From: Syntrophorhabdus sp. | GTDB taxonomy: Bacteria > Desulfobacterota > BSN033 > UBA1163 | Assembly (NCBI GenBank): GCA_020724025.1 | Contig: DYHU01000221.1 | Coordinates: forward strand, 1 to 6,524 | Length of the DNA stretch: 6,524 nucleotides | Direction of reading: 5' to 3' | Shown: positions 1-6,521 of the stretch, piece by piece | Numbering within the stretch: position 1 is the stretch's first letter | Layout of the letters: the number at the start of each line of letters is the position of its first letter | Notes under the pieces: model-generated | What the model saw: only the letters and a program-made list of their open reading frames with translations | What the model was told of the DNA's origin: nothing | Database searches by the model: none | Translations under genes and position numbers: made by a program

Positions 1-14
1 TAGAATTCCCCTGG

Positions 15-34
15 ATTCCCGTTTTCACGGGAAT
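15..34. repeat. REP-like palindrome (intergenic repeat)
   Basis: A perfect 8-bp inverted repeat, ATTCCCGT at 15-22 and ACGGGAAT at 27-34, encloses a TTTC loop. It sits in a longer block, about 1-57, that ends in a T-rich stretch and resembles the multi-copy intergenic palindromes common in Desulfobacterota-like genomes. The stem is read directly. The family assignment comes from resemblance, since only one copy lies in the window. It could also act as a bidirectional terminator for a gene to the left, because GACTTTTT follows the stem. Confidence 0.65.
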
Positions 35-81
35 GACGACTTTTTACGAATTCATCATATTTGAAATTTCCCCCCTTAATC

Positions 82-105
82 TCCTCCCCCTATGATGGGG
101 GAGGA
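82..105. repeat. C/G-rich stem-loop upstream of the kinase gene
   Basis: TCCTCCCCC at 82-90 pairs perfectly with GGGGGAGGA at 97-105 around a 6-nt TATGAT loop. The right arm holds a Shine-Dalgarno-like GGAGGA, and the loop contains an ATG at 92. A structure this stable 20 nt before the kinase start could affect its translation, or it may be a second REP-type repeat inserted here. No T-run follows on the + strand, so a terminator for rightward transcription is unlikely. Confidence 0.6.
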
Positions 106-124
106 TGAAGGTGGGGGTGGACAG

Positions 125-736
125 ATGAACCGAAGAGATCTTGAAAAAAATTCTATTTGTCTCGTTAAAGGAAGTTTCGGAAAACCTGACCTCTACAAGG
201 TAGAAATAGGTGGCCAGACCTTTATGGTCAAAGATGTGAGGAAGAGGAATTTTTTTTTGCGATGGACCCTGGGACTCTGGTTGATTCATAAAGAATGGAA
301 GATCTATTCCCGGCTAAAAGGATTGAAAGGCATTCCTCAGCCTGTAAAAAGGATTGATCGCTTTGCTTTTGCCATGGAATTTATTCCGGCGAGGGCGGTC
401 GGCCGAGACGAAGCGCTTTCCCCTTCTTTTTTCTCAGAACTGGAGCGAGTCCTGGGAGAGGTGCATTCGAGGGGAGTCGTCCATCTGGACTTAAGGCATA
501 AAGGAAACATCCTCGTCTCCGAAGAGGGGGAACCCTTTCTCATCGACTTTAACAGCAGTTTTTCATTTAAAGGAGGAGAACTCCTCCACCGTTTATTCTT
601 TCCCCTGCTCAGATGGGTGGATTATGGCGGATTATTAAAATTGAAAAAGAGAGCTTCCCCTTCCTCCATGACCCCTGAAGAATTGTCTTTCCTCAAGCGG
701 TTCAACCTTCTTCGCAAACTCTGGATCTTCAATTAA
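125..736 (+). CDS. Small RIO/WaaP-like protein kinase
   Basis: A 203-aa single-domain protein kinase-like protein, predicted cytoplasmic. Visible motifs in order are a glycine-rich loop (GSFGK, residues 16-20), the likely ATP-anchoring Lys36 in FMVKD, a helix-C Glu candidate Glu57 in HKEW, the catalytic loop HLDLRHKGN (120-128, Asp122 and Asn128), and the metal-binding IDFN (140-143) where eukaryotic kinases have DFG. The C-terminal 40 residues are basic and hydrophobic and end in LRKLWIFN. The layout fits the RIO/lipopolysaccharide-kinase branch of bacterial kinases. The substrate cannot be told from sequence, and lipopolysaccharide core sugar or protein are both possible. The ATG at 125 is preferred over the in-frame ATG at 92: the latter lies in a stem-loop, has only C-rich DNA upstream and would add a low-complexity MMGEDEGGGGQ leader, whereas GGGGGTGG precedes 125 by 4 nt. 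It appears to be a single gene, with no partner directly downstream. Confidence 0.8.
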   Translation: MNRRDLEKNSICLVKGSFGKPDLYKVEIGGQTFMVKDVRKRNFFLRWTLGLWLIHKEWKIYSRLKGLKGIPQPVKRIDRFAFAMEFIPARAVGRDEALSPSFFSELERVLGEVHSRGVVHLDLRHKGNILVSEEGEPFLIDFNSSFSFKGGELLHRLFFPLLRWVDYGGLLKLKKRASPSSMTPEELSFLKRFNLLRKLWIFN

Positions 737-982
737 TCATCTTTCCCCCACTTAGCCCACCCTTGCCTGTCAAATGCCAAGTTTGAATCTATTCCTCTGA
801 TGACGAGCCCATCTGTAAACGGAAAAGGATTCATGCGAATCTGACTTGCGAAGGCATTTCATCCTTATTGAAACAAAGGGTCTCCTGGTAATTGGATAAT
901 TCCTCGCTTTGTTCGAGGCGATGCTTCGCATTGGACCGCTTCATTTCACTCGCAGAGATATTCTTCTAAAAGGCAATAAAGG
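737..982. other. Gap without a convincing gene; tiny minus-strand ORFs
   Basis: No known protein or RNA was recognised here. On the minus strand a 37-codon ORF (944 to 831) ends in TGA overlapping the ATG of a 33-codon ORF (834 to 733) in an ATGA arrangement. The second reads as fairly protein-like (FPFTDGLVIRGIDSN) and could be the tail of an eroded gene or a conserved intergenic element. CCTCG/CGAGG at 902-906 and 914-918, and GCGA/TCGC at 918-921 and 926-929, form two abutting short hairpins. No terminator for the kinase gene was found. Confidence 0.4.
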
Positions 983-1015
983 TTGAAAATCTTCACTTGA
1001 CATTACGATTTTCAA
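983..1015. promoter_or_regulatory. Operator-like inverted repeat over the ATPase promoter
   Basis: TTGAAAATC at 983-991 and GATTTTCAA at 1007-1015 are perfect 9-bp inverted arms separated by 15 bp. Their centres are 24 bp apart, close to two helical turns. The -35 box lies in the spacer and the right arm falls between -35 and -10, so a dimer bound here would be expected to block RNA polymerase. That it is a repressor site is inferred. The ATPase itself contains a helix-turn-helix-like segment, which makes autoregulation one option. Confidence 0.5.
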
Positions 1016-1024
1016 TGATAAAAT
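997..1024 (+). promoter_or_regulatory. Sigma-70-type promoter of the DUF4143 ATPase
   Basis: A consensus TTGACA (997-1002), a 16-bp spacer and TAAAAT (1019-1024) make a strong housekeeping promoter. Transcription would be expected to begin at about 1030-1032, essentially on the ATG at 1031, so the mRNA would be leaderless or nearly so. AGGAG at 1025-1029 would then serve little as a ribosome binding site, and it sits only 1 nt from the ATG in any case. Confidence 0.65.
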
Positions 1025-1030
1025 AGGAGT

Positions 1031-2215
1031 ATGATTCAACGTCCCCATGCACGTAATCGGGTTCTAAATGTGTTCCAGGTCCATCCGACCGCTGCCCTTC
1101 TTGGGCCACGTCAATGCGGCAAGACTACACTGGCAAGGATAATCACTGAACGCAATCACTCTACTTTTTTCGATCTTGAAAATCCTGTTGATGTTCGCCG
1201 CCTATCTGCGCCTATGCGGGCATTGGAGGGACTTTCAAGTTTGGTAGTGATTGATGAAATCCAGCGCCAGCCATCGCTGTTTGAATTGCTAAGGGTTCTG
1301 GTCGACCGTCCCCAGAATCAAGCCCGGTTTCTTTTGCTTGGCTCCGCCTCACCACGCCTGGTGAAGGATGTATCCGAATCCCTTGCGGGTCGTATCGGTT
1401 TCGTTGAACTATCAGGTTTCGACCTTCGGGAAGTGGGGCCTGAGAATCACGCCCTTCTTTGGATTCGTGGTGGATTTCCCAAATCTTTCCTGGCCACTAA
1501 TGATTCTACCTCCATGATTTGGCGAGAAGATTTCGTTCGCACCTTTCTCGAGAGGGACATCCCCCAGTTTGGCATCACAATTCCGGCTGAAACTTTAAGA
1601 CGATTCTGGACCATGATCGCACACTACCATGGACAAATTTGGAATGCTGCTGAATTCGCAAGATCTCTGGGGACTTCGGAGAATACCGCCCGGCGGTACC
1701 TTGATATTCTTGCAGGAACCTACATGGTCAGAATTCTACCTCCCTGGTTTGAGAATATCAGGAAAAGACAGGTGAAGGCACCCAAGATATACATACGGGA
1801 CAGCGGAATTCTTCACACTTTGCTCCAATTGTCAACCATGGCAGATGTGCAGGGGCATCCCAAGCTCGGGGCTTCATGGGAAGGATTTGCCCTTGAACAG
1901 CTCTTAACCTTGCTTGAAACGAGGGATACCTATTTCTGGGCCACTTATTCCGGAGCTGAACTGGACTTGCTTGTGATGATTGGGAGCAAACGATTTGGAT
2001 TTGAGTTTAAATATTCTGACGCCCCCGGACAGACTCGCTCCATGTCTGTTGCCATTCAGGACCTAAAGCTGGAGCATCTCTGGATCGTCTATCCCGGGAA
2101 TCAGGAGTATCCTCTGGATGGAAAAATCTCTGTCATACCCGTAAGCTCACTTCCGATTTTAACAGAAAAGGTTCGGAAAGGAGCAAAGACTGATCGAAAT
2201 CATAGGATTCGTTAA
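1031..2215 (+). CDS. AAA ATPase with DUF4143 domain
   Basis: A 394-aa protein with the usual two-part build and length of this family. The N-terminal AAA module has Walker A GPRQCGKTT (25-33), Walker B LVVIDEIQ (71-78), a sensor-1-like LLLGSAS (101-107) and the family motif LAGRIGFVELSGF (118-130) with an arginine. A helix-turn-helix/winged-helix-like part follows (about 204-235, with AEFARSLGTSENTARRYLD). The DUF4143 region ends in a restriction-nuclease-like pattern: Glu286, then Glu310-x-Asp312, then Glu325-x-Lys327. All key ATPase residues are present, so it looks intact. These proteins are widespread, often multi-copy and horizontally exchanged, and their cellular role is not well established, so no specific process is assigned. 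The start at 1031 fits the family N-terminus (MI-R...). It is monocistronic, because only decayed DNA follows. Confidence 0.88.
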   Translation: MIQRPHARNRVLNVFQVHPTAALLGPRQCGKTTLARIITERNHSTFFDLENPVDVRRLSAPMRALEGLSSLVVIDEIQRQPSLFELLRVLVDRPQNQARFLLLGSASPRLVKDVSESLAGRIGFVELSGFDLREVGPENHALLWIRGGFPKSFLATNDSTSMIWREDFVRTFLERDIPQFGITIPAETLRRFWTMIAHYHGQIWNAAEFARSLGTSENTARRYLDILAGTYMVRILPPWFENIRKRQVKAPKIYIRDSGILHTLLQLSTMADVQGHPKLGASWEGFALEQLLTLLETRDTYFWATYSGAELDLLVMIGSKRFGFEFKYSDAPGQTRSMSVAIQDLKLEHLWIVYPGNQEYPLDGKISVIPVSSLPILTEKVRKGAKTDRNHRIR

Positions 2216-2231
2216 TGATGGTTCATTGTGA

Positions 2232-2309
2232 ATGGGAAAGGAGGAGAATTGGTATTACGGCCCTGACCGAAAGCAGATTACGATTGTCGCCATTACGCCC
2301 CACCCCTAA
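2232..2309 (+). pseudogene. Possible C-terminal fragment of a lost small protein
   Basis: A 25-codon ORF in the frame of the DUF2283 remnant starts MGKEENWYYG and ends in ITIVAITPHP before TAA. It follows a stop codon and reads like the hydrophobic closing strand of a small toxin-like or nuclease-like domain rather than a complete protein. A GGAGG within its first codons is too late to serve its ATG. Its last codons fall inside the left copy of a direct repeat (2284-2306), and the right copy (2693-2715) encodes a similar ATITPYP. The family was not identified. It may be the remains of a gene once paired with the DUF2283 gene. Confidence 0.3.
2284..2306 (+). repeat. Direct repeat, left copy (23 bp)
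   Basis: This 23-bp stretch matches 2693-2715 at 19 of 23 positions, sharing the core CCATTACGCC and the ending ACCCC. The two copies lie 409 bp apart and bracket the DUF2283 remnant. Either they are footprints of an insertion or duplication, or they are the conserved ends of two related decayed genes. Confidence 0.5.
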
Positions 2310-2320
2310 AATTGAAAAGG

Positions 2321-2356
2321 AACAGATGGGGCAAATCTTTAAATCTGTTTATTTTT
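2321..2356 (+). terminator. Weak rho-independent terminator candidate
   Basis: AACAGAT (2321-2327) pairs with ATCTGTT (2343-2349) around a 15-nt loop and is followed by TATTTTT (2350-2356). It is placed about 105 bp behind the ATPase stop on the same strand. The stem is A/T-rich and the loop long, so the structure would be weak. It is the only terminator-like element seen downstream of the ATPase. Confidence 0.3.
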
Positions 2357-2417
2357 CTCACCAATTTGATAAACTCCTAACAAAAGTTAAACCTTTGCAT
2401 CCTCCCCTCATGATTAA

Positions 2418-2612
2418 AGGAATATTGAATTTAAACCGCTTGAGCCAGGAACCGCCGAGAACAGGGAGCTGAGTGAGGATGTCACAGCCAACTATGGCCC
2501 TGATGGTAAACTGTCCGGTTTGGAGATACTGAATGCAAGTATTGTTTTAGGCGAAAGGCTAAATAAGGTGATTGTAGAAGTGAGTCCTATCCAACACGCC
2601 GCTGTTCAGTAA
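2418..2612 (+). pseudogene. Headless DUF2283 gene remnant
   Basis: An open frame of 64 codons closes with TAA at 2610-2612 and opens directly after an in-frame TAA (2415-2417). It contains the hallmark core of DUF2283, a small family of about 60-80 aa: IEFKPLEPGTAENRELSED, then YGPDGKLSGLEILNAS, and the tail VIVEVSPIQ. The usual first strand of the family (M-x-IxYDxxADALYI type, about 12-15 residues) is missing, and the frame has no ATG, GTG or TTG ahead of the core. An ATG at 2410 lies in another frame, as expected if an internal deletion removed the N-terminus. The function of DUF2283 is not settled. Members often sit in tandem with small toxin-like genes, hence the suggested toxin-antitoxin context, which is inference. 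Confidence 0.7.
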
Positions 2613-2813
2613 TACAGTTAAGGTCAATAGGCGCTCTATTGGGAGATTATGCTTGCCCTCGGTTACATAAGCAACAAAGCCCTTTTTAGAACTTGCCACC
2701 ATTACGCCTTACCCCAAGATTACAACATTAACGCATTGGAATTGAAAATCAGGAAGTTGATTTTATTCAATGCTAATTTTGTAATGTTAATTTTACATTT
2801 TGCATTTGTTTTT
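2613..2813. other. AT-rich intergenic DNA behind ybeY, no gene seen
   Basis: Nothing recognisable is encoded here. AAAATCA (2745-2751) and TGATTTT (2758-2764) form a short A/T stem with a 6-nt loop about 50 bp beyond the ybeY stop. It is too weak to call a terminator with any confidence. The stretch 2770-2813 is strongly T-rich on the + strand, with repeated TTTTG and CATTT motifs. Confidence 0.4.
2693..2715 (+). repeat. Direct repeat, right copy (23 bp)
   Basis: This is the partner of 2284-2306, with 4 mismatches. In the equivalent reading frame it encodes ATITPYP, against VAITPHP in the left copy. Preservation of the peptide, with differences mostly in tolerant positions, favours two decayed related genes over a simple target-site duplication. 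Confidence 0.5.
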
Positions 2814-3254
2814 TTACTTTTCTAAAATCATCTGGAATAGTTCTTTCTGTTTGATCGCCATCTCCCGGGCCTCTTTCTTCCTTCCCTCATGTTCGTATCC
2901 GAGAAGGTGAAGAATTCCGTGAATCAGGAGAAGGATGAGCATCTCGATCCCGTTCAGACCCGACTGCTTTGACTGGCGTTTGGCCGTTTCGATGGAGATG
3001 ACGAGATCGCCAAGGAGGTTAGGGTGAAGCGACGAATACTCCCCTTCTCTCATGGAGAAGGCAAGGACATTGGTGGGTTTGTCCCGGCCGAGATAGCGAT
3101 GGTTCAGTTCCTGAATCTGTCTGTCGTCGACCAGCAGGAGGCTGAGTTCGGCCTCAGGAAGTCCCAAGTTGGCCAATATCCTTTGGACCACCCTTCTTAT
3201 CTTTTTTAGGTCTAAAGGGGTAGGTTTTTGTCGATTTCGAATCCAGATCTTCAT
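2814..3254 (-). CDS. ybeY: Endoribonuclease YbeY
   Basis: A 146-aa protein of normal length for YbeY, a zinc-dependent single-strand endoribonuclease that acts in 16S rRNA 3'-end maturation, ribosome quality control and small-RNA metabolism in bacteria. The diagnostic metal site HGILHLLGYEH is present with His112, His116 and His122. The conserved LNHRYLGRDKPTNVLAF (50-66) and LGDLVIS (81-87) blocks are also intact. The start is fixed by the family N-terminus ([10 protein letters not shown]), even though this places the first 101 bp inside the pgpH reading frame. Only a weak AAGAA-type ribosome site precedes it, consistent with translational coupling to pgpH. It is the last gene of the phoH-pgpH-ybeY operon, and in many bacteria ybeY likewise follows a phoH/ybeZ gene. 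No frameshift or missing residue was seen. Confidence 0.95.
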   Translation of the reverse strand: MKIWIRNRQKPTPLDLKKIRRVVQRILANLGLPEAELSLLLVDDRQIQELNHRYLGRDKPTNVLAFSMREGEYSSLHPNLLGDLVISIETAKRQSKQSGLNGIEMLILLLIHGILHLLGYEHEGRKKEAREMAIKQKELFQMILEK

Positions 3255-5514
3255 GGTTCTTCTTTCTATTGGACTCCAAAGAGGGGAGAAGGGGATAGTC
3301 GATCCTCTGATGAAAGATGGCGGTCAGGATTCGACTGAAACTCTCTTCGATCTTTTGAAGATCCTTTAAAGTCAATTCACATTCCTCCATCTGCCCGTCC
3401 AGAAAGATATTATTAATGATTCTTTGAACCAAACCTTTGATTCGGGAAGGGGTGGGTTCGGAGAGGGTGCGGGAGGCGGCCTCTACGGCATCGGCCAGCA
3501 TGACGATCCCCGCCTCTTTGGTCTGGGGTTTGGGGCCGGGATAACGGAAATCCCTCTCATCGATCGAATCCATTTCCGGATTCTCTTTCTCCTTCGCTTT
3601 CTGATAAAAATAGGAGATCAGACTCGTCCCGTGATGTTGCTGGATGATATGGACGATCCGTTCTCCGAGACGGTTTTCGCGGGCCAGCTCCACCCCGTCC
3701 TTGACATGGGAGATAAGGATGAGGCTGGACATCGTGGGCGTGAGATGGTCATGTTTGTTTTCCATGCCCCCCGCATTTTCGATGAAGTAGAGGGGTTTTT
3801 TCAATTTTCCGATGTCGTGGTAATAGGCGCTGACTCTGGCCAGCAAAGGATTGGCGGCAATCGATTTGGCTCCCCCCTCCACCAGGCTTCCGACAATGAT
3901 GCTATGATGATAGGTACCAGGGGCCTGGAGGATGAGGTCCTTGAGAAGGGGATGGTCGAGATTGGCCAGCTCAAGCAGTTTGATATCGGTGGTGTAGCCG
4001 AAAAGGCTTTCAATCATGGGAGCGATTCCCAGAACCAGGACAGAGGCGAGGAGCCCGCCCAGAAAACCCATGATCACGTCGGAAAGGAGAGTCATTTTCA
4101 AAAAGGTTCCGGCGATCAGATTATAAGATAGGATCATCAAGACATTGACCCCTCCAATGGTGATCCCTGCCTTAATGAGAATCGATCTCTGTTCACATTG
4201 TGCGACCTTATGGGCGCCGATCAGACTTGCGACGAAGTTGAAGATGAAGAGGAAGAGTTGGTTTCCCATCATGGAGGCGGCAAAATAGCCGGCCAGGGTC
4301 GCGAAAACAATCGCCACCTCTGAATTGATGACGATTCGAGTGAGCATGGCTCCGGCAGCGATGGGGAAGAGATAGGTATAAGATGAAGAGGGAATGGTGA
4401 AAAATTCTCCGCCCAGAATATCAGTGATGAGATGGAAGATCTTAAGGAGTCCGACCACCCCGAGAAGTGTGCTGCAGAAAAAGAGGAGGTCTTTGGTGGA
4501 AAGCATGATCTTCCGGATATTTTTCGTTGAAAACTCATACAAGCTGGCCAGGATGAGAAAAGTTAAAAGGGCCAGACCGATGAGGATGGAAAGGATATGG
4601 CTCCTCTCCTGGGCTTTTTTCAAGGCGTCGATTTTAAGGAGATGCTCCTCCTGGACACGCTCCCCGGCCCTCAAGACCACTTCCCCCTTTTTGATTTGGA
4701 AAAAGACCGGGTTCACCCGAGCCTTTGCCTCCATCTTCCGCGCTTCGGTTTCGTCCTTGTTGAAAGTGAGGTTGGGTCTCAGGGAGTGTTCCGAGATCTT
4801 CAAGACGAGGGAAGTCACCTCTCTGCCCAGGGGAGAGGAAAGGCGATCCGCATCGGTCCGGAGCCGGGCTTTGGCCTCCTTCAAATCGACGAAGTTAAAA
4901 GGAGGAACATCCTTCCTCTCCTCACGCGTCTGAATGTTACGGATGGAGATTCCCTTAGACGCATCGGGGTCGAGGAGGTCTTTATCATTGACGATGCCTC
5001 TCTTTAATAGAGGGGCGACCAGTTTTAAGGAGGCTTCTCCAATGGAGGGGTTGAATTTCTCTCTTTCCAGGACCTGCCATTCCCTCTGTGAAAGAGTGAA
5101 GCGAAAGGAGGATTCCCACTCAGCCTTTTTTATGGATGGGGCAGGGGGGGCGAAGGCTGTTCGGATCCTGTTTTCGGCATCGACCCAAATTCCAGGATCG
5201 TAGTCATAGACGGAGAAGACAGACCTTTCGGCTTCGCTCCGTTTTTCCTGGGTTGACCTCTGGTCTTCCACCAGGATGTCCTGGCTTGACTTGATCTCCT
5301 TGGTGGCGATGTCTCCGGCCCTGTATTTCTTGAGAGGCAACTGGAGAGAAGGGGAAAGAAGAAGGGTGAGGAGGAGTGCGGTTCCAATGCCAATGAACCA
5401 ATTTTGATAACCGGGGTCCTTGATCTTCTTCATCCACGAACTGCCTTTTGAGCCATTGGTCGTTTTGCGCGGATAAAATCGATGGAATAATTCTTTAAAA
5501 GATTTTTTCATCAT
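3154..5514 (-). CDS. pgpH: PgpH/YqfF-type 7TM-HD cyclic-di-AMP phosphodiesterase
   Basis: A 786-aa inner-membrane protein with the full PgpH build. A short cytoplasmic N-terminus precedes one membrane segment (about 38-60). A long extracytoplasmic 7TMR-HDED domain follows (about 65-305), then a seven-helix-type membrane block (about 307-500). The cytoplasmic HD domain carries YHHS (535-538), HDIGK (566-570), QQHHGTS (625-631) and LADAVEA (673-679). Characterised homologues in Firmicutes hydrolyse cyclic di-AMP to pApA, so that activity is likely here though not proven. The start ATG overlaps the phoH stop (ATGA). A second ATG directly after it is better spaced from the AAAGG ribosome site, so a start at 5511 is possible. 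The last 45 or so residues form a Lys-rich hydrophilic tail, and residues 754-786 are encoded in DNA shared with ybeY. Confidence 0.93.
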   Translation of the reverse strand: MMKKSFKELFHRFYPRKTTNGSKGSSWMKKIKDPGYQNWFIGIGTALLLTLLLSPSLQLPLKKYRAGDIATKEIKSSQDILVEDQRSTQEKRSEAERSVFSVYDYDPGIWVDAENRIRTAFAPPAPSIKKAEWESSFRFTLSQREWQVLEREKFNPSIGEASLKLVAPLLKRGIVNDKDLLDPDASKGISIRNIQTREERKDVPPFNFVDLKEAKARLRTDADRLSSPLGREVTSLVLKISEHSLRPNLTFNKDETEARKMEAKARVNPVFFQIKKGEVVLRAGERVQEEHLLKIDALKKAQERSHILSILIGLALLTFLILASLYEFSTKNIRKIMLSTKDLLFFCSTLLGVVGLLKIFHLITDILGGEFFTIPSSSYTYLFPIAAGAMLTRIVINSEVAIVFATLAGYFAASMMGNQLFLFIFNFVASLIGAHKVAQCEQRSILIKAGITIGGVNVLMILSYNLIAGTFLKMTLLSDVIMGFLGGLLASVLVLGIAPMIESLFGYTTDIKLLELANLDHPLLKDLILQAPGTYHHSIIVGSLVEGGAKSIAANPLLARVSAYYHDIGKLKKPLYFIENAGGMENKHDHLTPTMSSLILISHVKDGVELARENRLGERIVHIIQQHHGTSLISYFYQKAKEKENPEMDSIDERDFRYPGPKPQTKEAGIVMLADAVEAASRTLSEPTPSRIKGLVQRIINNIFLDGQMEECELTLKDLQKIEESFSRILTAIFHQRIDYPLLPSLESNRKKNHEDLDSKSTKTYPFRPKKDKKGGPKDIGQLGTS

Positions 5515-6521
5515 CCTTTTTCCGAAGAGGACTGTTGCCTGGATCGCTGGCGCCTCTCCTCCGCCCTTTCATAAGCCTTAATGATGTCCTGAACAAGGGG
5601 ATGTCTGACGACATCCCTGTCCGAAAAGTAGACGAATTCGATCCCCTCAATTCCTTTGAGGATCCCCTGGATTTCGATCAGTCCAGAGGCCTTATTTTCG
5701 GGAAGATCCACCTGGGTGATGTCTCCGGTGATCACGGCTTTGGAGCTGAAGCCCAACCGGGTCAAAAACATCTTCATCTGTTCCGGCCCCGTATTCTGGG
5801 CTTCGTCGAGGATGACAAAGGAGTCGTTGAGCGTCCTTCCCCTCATAAAGGCTAATGGGGCTACCTCAATCACCCCTTTCTCAATGAGCCGGGAAGCCCG
5901 GTCAAAATCCATCATGTCGTGGAGGGCGTCATAGAGGGGGCGAAGATAAGGATTGACCTTTTCATACATGTTGCCGGGAAGAAAGCCCAATTTTTCGCCC
6001 GCTTCCACTGCGGGGCGGGTCAGGACAATCCTTTCCACCTCCTGCTTCATGAGCGAGGCGACGGCCATGGCCATGGCCAGATAGGTCTTTCCTGTTCCTG
6101 CGGGACCGATGCCGATCACCAGATCGAATTTCCGGATAGAATCGATATAACGCTTCTGGGCAAGGCTCTTTGGCGTGATCACCCTCTTTCGGGAGGAGAT
6201 ATAGACGGTATCGAGAAAGATGTCCTCGAGGTTGACCGACTGGTCATCGGAGAGCATCCGGATGGCATAGTCGATATCATTGGGGAAGAGGGGATAGCCT
6301 TTTTTCAGAAGGCCATAGAGGTCGATCAATATCCGCTTGGAGAGGTGGACATCCAGGTCATCGCCCTGGATGGTAAGAGCATTGCCTTTGGCGCTGATTT
6401 TGACGCCGATCGTCCTGGCAATGCGCCTTAAATTTTCGCTATGAACGCCGAAAAGGTTATTGGCAAGCTGGAGATCATCAAAAGCCACCTTTTCGGCAGT
6501 CTCTCCCTGTGTTTCTTTCAA
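5511..6521 (-). CDS. phoH: PhoH family NTPase (start at window edge)
   Basis: A PhoH/YbeZ protein of 336 aa if it starts at the TTG at 6521. The frame stays open to the window edge, so the true start may lie outside. A short N-terminal RNA-binding-like region (about 15-70, with LFGVHSENL and [14 protein letters not shown]) precedes the ATPase core: Walker A GPAGTGKT (139-146), [16 protein letters not shown] (168-183), Walker B VILDEAQN (236-243), GDITQ (266-270) and the arginine in DVVRHPLV (303-310). The protein is cytoplasmic. Family members bind and hydrolyse ATP and are thought to act with YbeY in rRNA processing, which fits ybeY being two genes downstream. The tail is charged and low in complexity ([10 protein letters not shown]). 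The stop TGA overlaps the pgpH ATG, so the genes are probably translationally coupled. The operon promoter is not in the window. Confidence 0.93.
   Translation of the reverse strand: MKETQGETAEKVAFDDLQLANNLFGVHSENLRRIARTIGVKISAKGNALTIQGDDLDVHLSKRILIDLYGLLKKGYPLFPNDIDYAIRMLSDDQSVNLEDIFLDTVYISSRKRVITPKSLAQKRYIDSIRKFDLVIGIGPAGTGKTYLAMAMAVASLMKQEVERIVLTRPAVEAGEKLGFLPGNMYEKVNPYLRPLYDALHDMMDFDRASRLIEKGVIEVAPLAFMRGRTLNDSFVILDEAQNTGPEQMKMFLTRLGFSSKAVITGDITQVDLPENKASGLIEIQGILKGIEGIEFVYFSDRDVVRHPLVQDIIKAYERAEERRQRSRQQSSSEKG

Noticed and set aside
92..124. Upstream in-frame ATG giving the kinase 11 extra residues
   Set aside because: The ATG lies in the loop of a stable stem, has C-rich DNA instead of a ribosome site, and the added residues are low-complexity repeat translation.
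2215..2472. 85-codon + strand ORF whose ATG overlaps the ATPase stop (TAATG)
   Set aside because: Its frame differs from both recognisable remnants it crosses (2232-2309 and the DUF2283 core from 2418), its composition is not domain-like, and no family is apparent. Probably chance openness in decayed DNA.
2284..2715. Direct repeats as the ends of an insertion sequence
   Set aside because: There are no terminal inverted repeats and no transposase. The copies are imperfect and keep a coding pattern, so target-site duplication is not the best explanation.
2745..2764. Terminator for the phoH-pgpH-ybeY operon
   Set aside because: The stem is 7 bp with only one G/C pair and has no clean T-run after it on the minus strand. 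Too weak to annotate as a terminator.
2649..2825. 58-codon + strand ORF with a hydrophobic C-terminus, preceded by GGAG
   Set aside because: The hydrophobic end simply reflects T-rich DNA, the ribosome site is only 3 nt from the ATG, it runs into the ybeY 3' end, and it ignores the frame of the ATITPYP peptide.
3424..4131. Long + strand ORF antisense to the HD domain of pgpH
   Set aside because: It is the mirror frame of a strongly conserved gene and shows no domain of its own. Similar antisense frames over phoH (5919-6431) were dismissed for the same reason.
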